Notes under the pieces: model-generated
Databases searched by the model: none
The model's input: the letters and a program-made list of their open reading frames with translations, nothing else
What the model was told of the DNA's origin: nothing
Shown here: piece by piece, positions 7,889 through 16,301 of the stretch
Position numbering within the stretch: position 1 is the first letter of the stretch
How the letters are laid out: the number at the start of each line of letters is the position of its first letter
Source: Lutibacter sp.
Lineage (GTDB): Bacteria; Bacteroidota; Bacteroidia; Flavobacteriales; Flavobacteriaceae
DNA length: 64,000 nucleotides
Direction of reading: 5' to 3'
NCBI GenBank assembly: GCA_030683995.1
Contig: JAUXPH010000025.1
Span: 1 to 64,000 of the forward strand
Program-made: the position numbers and the translations under genes

Positions 7889-9016
7889 TCACAAAGCATT
7901 TTCCCAATCTGCAATCAAATCATCAATATGTTCAATCCCCACTGATATTCTCAATAAGTTATTTGGAGTTGCGCTGTTTTTCCCTTCAACCGATTTACGG
8001 TGTTCCACCAGACTTTCAACACCGCCTAAGCTTGTGGCCGTTGTAAAATAGGCCAATTTTGTCGAAATTTTTATAGTTTCTTCTTCATTTCCATTGATTA
8101 ATACTGAAAGCATTGCGCCAAACCCTTTTTTCTGCTGCTTTTTTGCCAATAAATGTTGCGGATGGCTTTTTAGTCCAGGATATAATACAGTAACGATTTT
8201 TGGATGATTTTCTAAATATTTTGCCAATTTTAAGGCATTTTTGCTCTGTTTTTTAACGCGTAAATAAAGCGTTTGAATTCCTCTGCCAATGAGCCAGCAA
8301 TCGAATGGCGCAGGTACCGCGCCCGACAAAATTTGAATATTTTTTATTTTTTCAGCGAGTATTTCATCATTAACAACCACACAGCCGCCAATAACATCGC
8401 TGTGGCCACCAAAATATTTGGTGGTGGAATGCACCACAATATCAGCGCCAAAATCAAACGGATTTTGAAAAACCGGCGTTAGCCACGTATTGTCTACTGC
8501 ACAAAGCGCTTTATTTTGATGTGCAATTTCAGCAATGGCTTCAATATCGCTTAATTTTAATTGCGGGTTTGATGGAGATTCTATCCAAATTAACGAAGTA
8601 TTTGGTTTAATGGATTTTTTAATGAGTTCACAATCAGTCATATCCACATAATCACAATACAAATCCCAGCGTTTGAAAACTTCTTCCATTAATTTTCTGA
8701 CGGCAAAATAAATATCGTCTGGCAACAAAATGTGATCGCCAGCTTTTAAACTTTGAAAAACAGCGCTGATAGCTGCCATACCTGAAGAAAAAGCATAAGC
8801 GTGCTTGCCGTTTTCCAATAGGGCAATGCTTTCTTCAACAATGGAGCGATTCGGATTATTGGTACGAGAATAAACAAAATCATTCATATAAGAGCCGTCG
8901 CTGCTTCGTTTATAAGTGCTCGATAAATAGATTGGCGTACTAACCGGTGCTAAATCGGTATATTTATTTTCAGCGCTTTTTATGGCGATTGTTTCAAATT
9001 TTGGCTTTTGCTTCAT
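7889..9016 (-). CDS. Cystathionine gamma-synthase/lyase-family PLP enzyme
   Basis: A 375-residue fold-type I PLP enzyme of the Cys/Met metabolism family, probably transsulfuration (cystathionine gamma-synthase, metB-like). K200 in HSTTKYFGGHSDV is the PLP lysine. Y49 and R51 in YSRTNNPNR bind the phosphate of the neighbouring subunit's cofactor, and D174 (AVDNTW) supports the pyridine nitrogen. Length is normal. Homoserine made by the nearby thrA product is the precursor of its likely substrate, which fits the context, but the sequence alone does not separate synthase from lyase. The C-terminal 64 codons are duplicated at 7211-7418. Confidence 0.88.
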   Translation of the reverse strand: MKQKPKFETIAIKSAENKYTDLAPVSTPIYLSSTYKRSSDGSYMNDFVYSRTNNPNRSIVEESIALLENGKHAYAFSSGMAAISAVFQSLKAGDHILLPDDIYFAVRKLMEEVFKRWDLYCDYVDMTDCELIKKSIKPNTSLIWIESPSNPQLKLSDIEAIAEIAHQNKALCAVDNTWLTPVFQNPFDFGADIVVHSTTKYFGGHSDVIGGCVVVNDEILAEKIKNIQILSGAVPAPFDCWLIGRGIQTLYLRVKKQSKNALKLAKYLENHPKIVTVLYPGLKSHPQHLLAKKQQKKGFGAMLSVLINGNEEETIKISTKLAYFTTATSLGGVESLVEHRKSVEGKNSATPNNLLRISVGIEHIDDLIADWENAL

Positions 9017-9357
9017 CTGTTTAAATTTTTTATGAAAGTAGTAAAAACCGATTTAATTTTTCCTGGGTTGAAATATTTTTTGAATATTTATTTAAAAATA
9101 ACCTTAATGCTTTTAAATTATTTTTTTGCAGAATTGAATTTTTCATCTTGTTTTTTCAGAATATTTCTCAAAAAAAAACAGATAGAAGATGAAATAACAT
9201 AAGCAGGTATTAGAAAGTGGAGATAAATTGCTTTTCAATAATGAGAACAAATACATTGGACAATTATAAAGTGTATTGAATATTTTAATAAAACATTAAA
9301 CACCTATCACATAATTATCCTATAATTTATTTTATCTTAAAAAGAAATTTAAAATAG
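9017..9357. other. Gene-poor gap upstream of the PLP enzyme gene
   Basis: An A+T-rich 341-bp stretch with no recognisable riboswitch, terminator or repeat. A 43-codon minus-strand frame (9015-9146) overlaps the enzyme's ATG as ATGA, but its composition is not convincingly coding. The 16 nt before the ATG (AAAATTTAAACAG) match the thrB upstream sequence at 12053-12065. Confidence 0.4.
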
Positions 9358-9552
9358 TTATAGTTCTTTTCTTCTTGGTTTGTTCCAAATGGCATTAATT
9401 GCCATTGCCGGCAAAATAGCAAAAATTAGTGGAGAATAAATAGGAACATTTTTTTCATCCATTGCAATTACATACATAAAAGTAAAAAATAATATTATTG
9501 AAACCAACGCAATAAGAATGGTGGCAAGTATTTTTCTTCTTGTAGGAGTCAT
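9358..9552 (-). CDS. Small two-helix membrane protein
   Basis: A 64-residue protein of unknown family with a basic N-terminus (MTPTRRK), a long hydrophobic helix (about 8-30), a short loop (MDEKNVPIYS), a second helix (about 40-54) and a basic tail (WNKPRRKEL). That pattern suggests a hairpin membrane protein with both ends in the cytoplasm. It stands alone, with a perfect palindrome (9748-9765) about 200 bp upstream. Confidence 0.65.
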   Translation of the reverse strand: MTPTRRKILATILIALVSIILFFTFMYVIAMDEKNVPIYSPLIFAILPAMAINAIWNKPRRKEL

Positions 9553-9747
9553 TAGCGTAAAATTAGAATTTTGAAAAATAAATTTATAAAAGAATTTTTC
9601 CCTATAAATTAAATTGACTGAGCAATGGGGTTAAGCTAAATATGGAAAATTGGAATAAAATTTACCATAATAAAAGATCCAAATTTAAAAATAAATAAAT
9701 CTATGTATAAAATACAATTCTAAAAGTATTATAAATTAACCTAATAT

Positions 9748-9765
9748 TTATGATAATTATCATAA
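9748..9765. promoter_or_regulatory. Perfect 18-bp palindrome, possible operator
   Basis: TTATGATAATTATCATAA is a perfect palindrome whose core ATGAT-N4-ATCAT equals the two sites upstream of hsp20 (31432-31445 and 31454-31467). It lies in a 273-bp gap between thrC and the small membrane protein gene, both on the minus strand. No T-tract follows, so it is not a typical terminator. The GATAAT-like halves loosely recall metalloregulator boxes; the regulator is unknown. Confidence 0.5.
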
Positions 9766-9825
9766 TATGACGTATTTTATGCAAATAATATAATTTATGG
9801 ATGATAAAAATATAGATATGTGATT

Positions 9826-11121
9826 TTAAGCATTAACCAGAAACTGTTTTAATTCTTCGTAGAATGAAATATTAATCGATACTTTTTCTTTGTCAATTAC
9901 TTCTTTAATTTGTTTTGGCAATTCAAGGGTTTCATTGATAATTGGCTCAACTACATTTAAAAATTTTACGGGATGTGCAGTTTCTAAAAAGATGCCAAAC
10001 GCATTTGAATCAATCCCGTGTTTTTTCAATCCCAAATAACCAACAGCACCGTGAGGATCTGCAATATAATTGAACTTTTCATTTAATTCCTTCATCGCTT
10101 GCCGGGTTTCTTTATCGGTAAATGAATAGGAGGAAAGCACCTTTTTTAATTTTACATCATCATTGTTAAAAATTTCTAAAATCCGAACAAAATTACTTGG
10201 ATCGCCAACATCCATTGCGTTGGAAATGGTTTGTTTTGAGGGTTTTGACGTGTAAATTCCTGTTTCTAAATAATCAGGAACAATATCATTGATGTTTGTG
10301 GCAGCAATAAACTGTTTTACCGGCAAACCTAATTTGTGTGCCATAAGACCAGCACAAATATTGCCGAAATTTCCGCTTGGGACAGAAAAAATAAAATCTT
10401 TTTGCTTGTTTTTCAATTGTTTGTAGGCAAAAAAGAAATAAAACATTTGCGGAAGCCAACGCGCTACATTAATTGAATTCGCTGAGGTCAAATTTTTATT
10501 TGCGATTAATTCTTCATCCAAAAAAGCAGTTTTCACCATGGCCTGGCAATCGTCAAAAGTGCCATGAACTTCCAAAGCGGTGATGTTTTGCCCTAAAGTT
10601 GTCAGTTGCTTTTCCTGAACATCACTCACTTTACCGCTTGGGTATAAAATAACCACATCAACGCCTTCAACCCCTAAAAAACCACTTGCGACGGCTCCTC
10701 CCGTATCACCGGAAGTCGCTACCAAAACAGTTACTTTATTCGTTTTTTCTTCTTTGTTGAAATAACCCAAACATCGCGCCATAAAACGGGCTCCGACATC
10801 TTTGAAAGCCATGGTCGGACCGTGAAATAATTCCAAAGCGGCAATATTTTCTTCTATGGTAACAATGGGAAAATCAAAGTTTAACGTTGCTGAAATAATT
10901 TCTTTAAGTTCGTTCTCCGGAATTTCATCAGCCACAAATTGTTTGATCACTTCAAAAGCAATTTCGGCATTTGAAAAATCTTCAATATGATCAAAAAAAT
11001 CTTTGCTTAAAGGCGTAATTTTCTCTGGAAAATACAAACCTTTGTCGGGTGCCAAGCCTTTAATTACGGCATCTTTAAAGGTTACGTTTGGCGCTATTTT
11101 ATTTAAACTGTAAAAGTTCAT
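9826..11121 (-). CDS. thrC: Threonine synthase
   Basis: A 431-residue PLP enzyme that converts O-phosphohomoserine to threonine, the last step of the pathway. K107 in HGPTMAFKDVGARF is the PLP lysine. The glycine-rich phosphate-binding loop is ATSGDTGGAVASGF, and SGNFGNICAG follows. It is the last gene of the thrA-thrB-thrC operon and starts 1 nt after the thrB stop, so translation is probably coupled. No terminator hairpin is evident downstream. Confidence 0.97.
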   Translation of the reverse strand: MNFYSLNKIAPNVTFKDAVIKGLAPDKGLYFPEKITPLSKDFFDHIEDFSNAEIAFEVIKQFVADEIPENELKEIISATLNFDFPIVTIEENIAALELFHGPTMAFKDVGARFMARCLGYFNKEEKTNKVTVLVATSGDTGGAVASGFLGVEGVDVVILYPSGKVSDVQEKQLTTLGQNITALEVHGTFDDCQAMVKTAFLDEELIANKNLTSANSINVARWLPQMFYFFFAYKQLKNKQKDFIFSVPSGNFGNICAGLMAHKLGLPVKQFIAATNINDIVPDYLETGIYTSKPSKQTISNAMDVGDPSNFVRILEIFNNDDVKLKKVLSSYSFTDKETRQAMKELNEKFNYIADPHGAVGYLGLKKHGIDSNAFGIFLETAHPVKFLNVVEPIINETLELPKQIKEVIDKEKVSINISFYEELKQFLVNA

Positions 11122-11122
11122 A

Positions 11123-12052
11123 TTACTTGCTTTCTAAAATTTTTATTCCTTCTTTATTTACTTTTGAAACGTGGATATCATAGGGCACACCAACTTTATC
11201 ATAAACAATCCTCATAGCTTCCGCGACTTTTAAAGCAGTGTCTTTTCCTTTGCTTAAAGCAAAAACGGATGGCCCGGAGCCAGAAATACCGCATCCCAAA
11301 GCGCCTGCTTTTACTGATTCAAGTTTCAATAAATCAAAAGCGGGAATTAAAATAGAACGTATCGGTTCCACAATAAAATCTTCCAAAGAACGTCCGATAA
11401 GGTCATAATCTTCGGTATAAAGTCCGCTGATCAATCCGCCCACATTTCCCCATTGTTTGATGGCATTTTTCAAGGTAACTGTCGTTTTCAAAATTTCACG
11501 GGCGTCTGATGTTTTTACTTCAATTTGAGGATGGATTACCGTTACAAACAATTCGCTTGGCGTATGGATGTTAATAATGTCCAATGGCTCATAACTTCTA
11601 ACCAACGTAAATCCGCCAAAAAGGGCAGGAGCCACATTGTCGGCGTGCGGCACACCGCTTGCCAATCGTTCGCCTTCCATGGCAAAACGCACCAAATCTT
11701 TGGGGCTGAAAGGATCTCCCAGCAATTTATTTATGGCCCAAACCGCTCCGGCTGAACTTGCAGCACTGCTGCCAATTCCGCTTCCCGGTTTTATGCGTTT
11801 GTCTATTTCAATTTCAAATCCGAATTCGGTGTTTATTTCAGCCAAAAGCGCCAATGCCGCAACGCCCGACACATTTTTATGCGTTTCCAAAGGAACCGAT
11901 TGTCCGGTAATTTTTGTGATTCTCACGCCTTTTTCGGCCACTTTTCTAATGGTCATTTCATCGCCTACAGTATCTAAAGCCAAGCCCAACACGTCAAATC
12001 CGCAAGAAACATTTGCAATGGTTGCCGGCGTAAATATTTTTAGTTCTTTCAT
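11123..12052 (-). CDS. thrB: Homoserine kinase
   Basis: A 309-residue GHMP kinase that phosphorylates homoserine with ATP. The GHMP ATP loop is PGSGIGSSAASSAGAV and the C-terminal motif is GCGISGSGPSVFAL. It sits between thrA and thrC. The gap to thrA (102 bp) is filled by a dispersed repeat whose end overlaps the thrB ATG (12050-12052), so this repeat forms the thrB translation-initiation region. Confidence 0.97.
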   Translation of the reverse strand: MKELKIFTPATIANVSCGFDVLGLALDTVGDEMTIRKVAEKGVRITKITGQSVPLETHKNVSGVAALALLAEINTEFGFEIEIDKRIKPGSGIGSSAASSAGAVWAINKLLGDPFSPKDLVRFAMEGERLASGVPHADNVAPALFGGFTLVRSYEPLDIINIHTPSELFVTVIHPQIEVKTSDAREILKTTVTLKNAIKQWGNVGGLISGLYTEDYDLIGRSLEDFIVEPIRSILIPAFDLLKLESVKAGALGCGISGSGPSVFALSKGKDTALKVAEAMRIVYDKVGVPYDIHVSKVNKEGIKILESK

Positions 12053-12147
12053 CTGTTTAAATTTTATTTTTTAGCGGTAACAGATGCTGTTCGCTATTAA
12101 TCATTCTTTTGAATGCCAAAATTTGAAATGCTCGTTTCATTTCTTTA
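12047..12147 (-). repeat. Dispersed intergenic element, copy A (thrA-thrB gap)
   Basis: About 100 bp closely related to 36656-36754. On the minus strand both read TAAAGA..TGAAACGAGC, then CAAATTTTG, AGAATGATTAAT, a CATCTGT...ACAGATG hairpin and ACAGATGAAA. Here the hairpin arms are CATCTGTT (12050-12057) and AACAGATG (12079-12086). The element starts just after the thrA stop and ends across the thrB start codon. Function is unknown. Confidence 0.85.
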
Positions 12148-12154
12148 CGAATTA

Positions 12155-14599
12155 CTAATTATTGCCAATTCTGATAATATCGGCAAACAAGCCCGAAGCC
12201 GTAACATCAGCTCCTGCGCCAGCGCCTTTGATAATCAATGGTTGTTCGTTGTATCTGTTGGTAAAAAACAACACAATATTGTCTTTTCCCGCCAAATCAT
12301 AAAATGGGTGTGAGGCCGGAATTTCTTTCAACCCAACTTTTGCCTTGCCATTGTTGAATTCTGCTACATATTTAAGTCGGCAGTTTTTTGCTTCTGCATT
12401 TTTCCGCAATAGGTTAAAATGATCGGCTTCCACTTTTAAGGTTTCCATAAAATTGGGTACGGATTTGGCTTCCAGACTTAATTTTGGCAAAAAAGAATCG
12501 TTCGCAATATCATTTAATTCGAGTTGTGTACCGCTTTCCCTGGCCAAGATCAAAATTTTACGGGCAACGTCAACACCACTTAAATCTATTCTTGGGTCAG
12601 GCTCTGTATATCCTTCAATACCAGCTTGTTGAACAACGTCAAAAAACGAATTTTGTTCATTGAAATTGTTAAAAATAAAGTTCAAACTGCCCGATAAAAC
12701 AGCCTGTATTTGGGTAACTTTATCACCAGAAGCTATTAAATTTTTAAGTGTATCTATAATTGGCAATCCTGCACCAACATTGGTTTCGAATAAAAATGGC
12801 GCACTGTATTTCCGACTTAAATTTTTCAGATTCACATAATTATCATAATTCGAAGCGCAAGCAATCTTATTGCAGGTTACCACGGCCACGCTTTCCTTTA
12901 AATAACTTGCATATAAATTGGCGACAGATTCTTCGGCGGTGTTATCGACAAAAATGCTGTTTCGGTAATTTAAATCGGTGATTTTTTCGTGAAAAGCATC
13001 CATGTTCAGATTTTCGGCCTTGTCCAACTGCATTTTCCAAGATTCTAAATCGATACCGTCTTCATTAAATAACATTTTTTTTGAATTCGCCAATCCAATG
13101 ACTCGTACCTGCAATTTCAACTGTTCCAGCAAATAGGGTTGTTGATTTTTAATTTGTGCCAACAATTTTTGTCCGACATTACCAACGCCCACCACAAATA
13201 AATTGAGCTGTTTTGTCTGATCCTCAAAAAATTCGGCGTGCAACGTATTCAAAGCTTTTTTTATGTCCTTATGTGTAATGACTGCCGAAATATTTTTTTC
13301 TGAAGCACCTTGCGCGATGGCTCTGATGTTTACGTTATTTCTTCCCAAAGCGCTAAACATTTTACCGCTAATGCCTTGGTGACTTTTCATATTGTCGCCC
13401 ACCAAAGCAATAATGGCGTTGTTTTTTTCAACGATGAGCGGATTCACTTTATGTTGTGAAATTTCAAAGCTAAAGGTAGCATTGACTGCTAGCTCAGCTT
13501 TTTCAGCATCCGCATTGTTGATGGCGATACAAATTGAATGCTCGGACGAGGCTTGCGTGATTAAAGAAACATTTATTTTTTGCTGAAACAAGGCTTCAAA
13601 CAAACGCTTTGAAAATCCGGGAATACCAACCATTCCGCTTCCTTCCAAGGTTATTAACGTCATATTTTCAATATGGCTGATTCCTTTGATCGGATTGGTA
13701 TTTGAAGTCACTTTTGTGATTAAAGTGCCTTCAGCATTGGCATCAAAAGTATTTTTTATTTTAATGGGAATTTCCTTTTCTAAAACGGGTTGAATGGTTG
13801 GCGGATACAACACTTTTGCACCAAAATGCGACAATTCCATCGCTTCCTGATAAGATATATTTTTAATGGGAAAAGCCTGTTGCACAAAATTAGGATTTGC
13901 GGTGTACATGCCGCTCACGTCTGTCCAAATTTCCAACACAGAAGCATTTGCTCCAGCCGCAACAATAGCTGCGGTATAATCTGAGCCACCACGGCCTAAA
14001 GTAGTAGGTTCTCCGCTTTCTGTTTTTGCAACAAAACCTGGCAAAACCACAATTTTATGATTGTTTTTACTGAAAAAGGATGCAATATTTTGATTGGTTT
14101 GATCGAACTTTACTACCGCATTCGAAAAATTTTCATCGGTAACAATGAGTTCTTGGGAATTTTTCAATGCTGCGTCCAATTCTTTGTTTTTCATTGCTTC
14201 AACAATGATAAATGAAGAAAGCAATTCTCCGAAGCTCACAATTTTATCGGAAGTTTTGGCCGACAATTCATTGATTAAAAAAACGCCTTCCAACGTGGCT
14301 TCCAACTTATTGAGCATTTTTTTTACGTGGCCCAAAACACCGCTTTGGTTGCCAACGGGAATCAATTCCCGGATGACTTTTAAATGCCGTTCTTCAATTG
14401 ATTTAAACTTGTTTTTGTAATTTTCATCGTCAATGCAAGCCAAGTTTCCTGCTTCCAATAATAAATCTGTTATTCCGCCAAGTGCAGAAACCACTACAAT
14501 TATTTCGGTAGTCAATGCGCTGTCTTTAACAATTTCGATTGCTTTATTGATGTTTTCTGAAGTGGCAACTGATGATCCGCCAAATTTTAATACTTTCAT
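12155..14599 (-). CDS. thrA: Bifunctional aspartokinase / homoserine dehydrogenase
   Basis: An 814-residue fusion that catalyses the first and third steps from aspartate to homoserine. The kinase begins KVLKFGGSSVA and continues through GFVAKTESGEPTTLGRGGSDYTAA. ACT-type regulatory repeats (about 310-460) imply feedback control, classically by threonine. The dehydrogenase begins with a Rossmann motif (VVGVGNVGQKLL, near 465) and includes NVGAGLPIIDTL and YTEPDPRIDLSGVDVARK. It is the first structural gene of thrABC, with a threonine-rich leader ORF 108 bp upstream. Confidence 0.97.
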   Translation of the reverse strand: MKVLKFGGSSVATSENINKAIEIVKDSALTTEIIVVVSALGGITDLLLEAGNLACIDDENYKNKFKSIEERHLKVIRELIPVGNQSGVLGHVKKMLNKLEATLEGVFLINELSAKTSDKIVSFGELLSSFIIVEAMKNKELDAALKNSQELIVTDENFSNAVVKFDQTNQNIASFFSKNNHKIVVLPGFVAKTESGEPTTLGRGGSDYTAAIVAAGANASVLEIWTDVSGMYTANPNFVQQAFPIKNISYQEAMELSHFGAKVLYPPTIQPVLEKEIPIKIKNTFDANAEGTLITKVTSNTNPIKGISHIENMTLITLEGSGMVGIPGFSKRLFEALFQQKINVSLITQASSEHSICIAINNADAEKAELAVNATFSFEISQHKVNPLIVEKNNAIIALVGDNMKSHQGISGKMFSALGRNNVNIRAIAQGASEKNISAVITHKDIKKALNTLHAEFFEDQTKQLNLFVVGVGNVGQKLLAQIKNQQPYLLEQLKLQVRVIGLANSKKMLFNEDGIDLESWKMQLDKAENLNMDAFHEKITDLNYRNSIFVDNTAEESVANLYASYLKESVAVVTCNKIACASNYDNYVNLKNLSRKYSAPFLFETNVGAGLPIIDTLKNLIASGDKVTQIQAVLSGSLNFIFNNFNEQNSFFDVVQQAGIEGYTEPDPRIDLSGVDVARKILILARESGTQLELNDIANDSFLPKLSLEAKSVPNFMETLKVEADHFNLLRKNAEAKNCRLKYVAEFNNGKAKVGLKEIPASHPFYDLAGKDNIVLFFTNRYNEQPLIIKGAGAGADVTASGLFADIIRIGNN

Positions 14600-14643
14600 G
14601 GTATTAATTTTTTATCCTGATTTTTATAAATATTTGAATGGTT

Positions 14644-14675
14644 ATTCGTTGTTTTCTGAATTATTGAAAACGAAT
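14644..14675 (-). promoter_or_regulatory. Stem-loop between thrL and thrA, possible attenuator
   Basis: On the minus strand ATTCGTTTTC pairs with GAAAACAACGAAT as a 10-bp stem with a 3-nt bulge and a 9-nt loop, 33 nt after the thrL stop. No strong U-tract follows, so it could be an anti-terminator or a weak pause/terminator hairpin. A smaller ACCC-GGGT hairpin overlaps the thrL stop codon. Confidence 0.45.
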
Positions 14676-14707
14676 ATAGCTACGGGTGATATAAATAGAC
14701 AGAACCC

Positions 14708-14803
14708 CTAAAGGGTAGTACAGAATGTGGTTGTAGTGGCAACAACAAAATAGAACGCAGATTTTGCGCTTAACAGGATGTTATGTGAATTTGTTTTTTG
14801 CAT
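14708..14803 (-). CDS. thrL: Threonine-rich leader peptide of the thr operon
   Basis: A 31-codon ORF ending VVATTTTFCTTL, with six threonine codons among the last nine and four of them consecutive (ACT ACA ACC ACA). It lies 108 bp before thrA. Such Thr runs ahead of thrABC are the signature of ribosome-mediated attenuation, as with thrL of enterobacteria, although this peptide has a different sequence. Its ATG lies 4 nt after a TACTTTTG -7 box, so the mRNA probably starts at or next to this ORF. Codons are unambiguous; function is inferred from context. The peptide begins MQKTNSHNILL and contains SAFYF. Confidence 0.8.
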   Translation of the reverse strand: MQKTNSHNILLSAKSAFYFVVATTTTFCTTL

Positions 14804-14807
14804 AGGT

Positions 14808-14836
14808 CAAAAGTAATTATTTTTTTAAATACACAA
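14808..14836 (-). promoter_or_regulatory. Promoter of thrL-thrABC
   Basis: On the minus strand TTG (14836-14834), an 18-nt spacer and TACTTTTG (14815-14808) match the flavobacterial promoter consensus TTG-N17-23-TAnnTTTG. Four nucleotides (ACCT) then separate the box from the thrL ATG, which predicts a nearly leaderless transcript. Confidence 0.7.
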
Positions 14837-14946
14837 TCGTTTTAACTGATTTTTCATAAAAATTTATTTTATATTCTTAATTACTGCCCATTTACCGTTA
14901 AAAGTCTATTTATTTTGTGAAAAACCAAATTACATTTAAGAAATCG

Positions 14947-16155
14947 TTAATCCAAATCAACAATGACCTGATTATTAATCAGATCTTCGAATGTTTCTTC
15001 TTTTCTGATCAAATAATCCTTGCCTTTATAATACAAAACTTCAGCAGGTCGGTATCTCGAATTGTAATTGGAAGCCATCGAAAAGCAATAAGCGCCCGCA
15101 TTGTTAAAACAAAGCACATCGCCTTCGGTAATTTCACTGATTCTGCGATTGGTGGCAAAAGTGTCTGTTTCGCATATATAACCGACTACAGAATAGTAGC
15201 GTTCACGACCTTCCGGATTTGAAATATTGTGAATATGATGGTATGAATCATAAAACATTGGTCGGATCAAATGATTAAAACCTGAATCAATACTCGCAAA
15301 AACAGTGGAAGTTGTATGTTTCACCACATTGACGTGCGCCAAAAAACAACCGGATTCACTCACCAAAAATTTTCCCGGCTCAAACATCAATATTAAGTCT
15401 TTACCGTAATCTTTACAGAAACTATTGAAACGCTCGGATAATTTTTCACCCAATTCTTCAATATTTGTTGAAATATCGCCTTCTTTATAAGGTACTTTAA
15501 ATCCGCTTCCAAAATCTATAAATTCTAAATCTTCAAAGGCTGTTGCCGTATTAAATAAAATTTCAGTAGCCGCCAAAAACACATCGATATCCAAAATATC
15601 GGAACCCGTATGCATATGAACACCGTTAATATGCATTCCGGTATTTTCTACAACTCTTTTAATATGAGGTAATTGGTGGATTGAAATTCCGAATTTTGAA
15701 TCGATATGGCCCACAGAAATTTTTGAATGTCCGCCCGCCATAATATGCGGATTGATACGCACGCAAACCGGCGTGTTAGGGTAGCGATGGCCAAATTGTT
15801 CCAAAATAGACAAATTGTCGATATTTATTTGAACTCCCAAAGCTGCCGCTTTTTCGATTTCCGACAATGATACGCCGTTTGGCGTAAAAATGATGTTTTC
15901 AGGTTCGAATCCTGCTTCCAATCCCAAAAGCACTTCTTGTATGGAAACTGTGTCAATTCCCGAATTCAACTTTTTGAAAAATTTCAAAATACTGATGTTA
16001 GAATTTGCTTTTACGGCATAATTCAATTTTAAATTTTTAACAGACGAAAATGCTGCCGTAATGCGATTGTATTGCGATTCCATTTTTTCGGCATCATAAA
16101 CATACAGCGGACTTCCATATTTTTCAGTAAGAGAAACTAACAATTGACTTTCCAT
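14947..16155 (-). CDS. lysA: Diaminopimelate decarboxylase
   Basis: A 402-residue fold-type III PLP decarboxylase that makes lysine from meso-diaminopimelate. K49 in NYAVKANSN is the PLP lysine. HMHTGSDI and FGSGFKVPY form part of the barrel active site, and the C-terminal motif CETDTFATNRRI supplies the substrate-binding cysteine region. It lies directly upstream of the thr operon on the same strand. The thr promoter lies in the 143-bp gap, so the two are probably separate units that both draw on aspartate semialdehyde. Confidence 0.96.
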   Translation of the reverse strand: MESQLLVSLTEKYGSPLYVYDAEKMESQYNRITAAFSSVKNLKLNYAVKANSNISILKFFKKLNSGIDTVSIQEVLLGLEAGFEPENIIFTPNGVSLSEIEKAAALGVQINIDNLSILEQFGHRYPNTPVCVRINPHIMAGGHSKISVGHIDSKFGISIHQLPHIKRVVENTGMHINGVHMHTGSDILDIDVFLAATEILFNTATAFEDLEFIDFGSGFKVPYKEGDISTNIEELGEKLSERFNSFCKDYGKDLILMFEPGKFLVSESGCFLAHVNVVKHTTSTVFASIDSGFNHLIRPMFYDSYHHIHNISNPEGRERYYSVVGYICETDTFATNRRISEITEGDVLCFNNAGAYCFSMASNYNSRYRPAEVLYYKGKDYLIRKEETFEDLINNQVIVDLD

Positions 16156-16176
16156 AAATTTAATTTTTTAATTTTT

Positions 16177-16184
16177 CAAAAGTA
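16177..16184 (-). promoter_or_regulatory. Predicted -7 box of lysA
   Basis: TACTTTTG on the minus strand matches TAnnTTTG, 21 nt before the lysA ATG. No clear TTG -33 element is present at the usual spacing. Confidence 0.5.
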
Positions 16185-16252
16185 ACCATCTAGCCGTTGT
16201 TTTGAAAGATAGTGGCAATAAAATAACAATATTTAACATTTTGTTAAATAAA

Positions 16253-16281
16253 AAACCCCATTCTTATTGAGAAAGGGGTTT
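16253..16281 (-). terminator. Rho-independent terminator of pepT
   Basis: On the minus strand AAACCCC and GGGGTTT form a 7-bp stem around a 15-nt loop, followed by TTTTTTA. It lies 21 bp after the pepT stop. Confidence 0.85.
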
Positions 16282-16301
16282 AGCAATAAAATTAATATTT
16301 T

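Noticed and set aside
9015-9146. Leader peptide ahead of the PLP enzyme gene
   Set aside because: The frame overlaps the start codon as ATGA but lacks Met or Cys codon enrichment and looks like A+T-rich noise.
15902-15912. tRNA T-arm (GGTTCGAATCC)
   Set aside because: It lies inside lysA codons and no acceptor or anticodon stem surrounds it.
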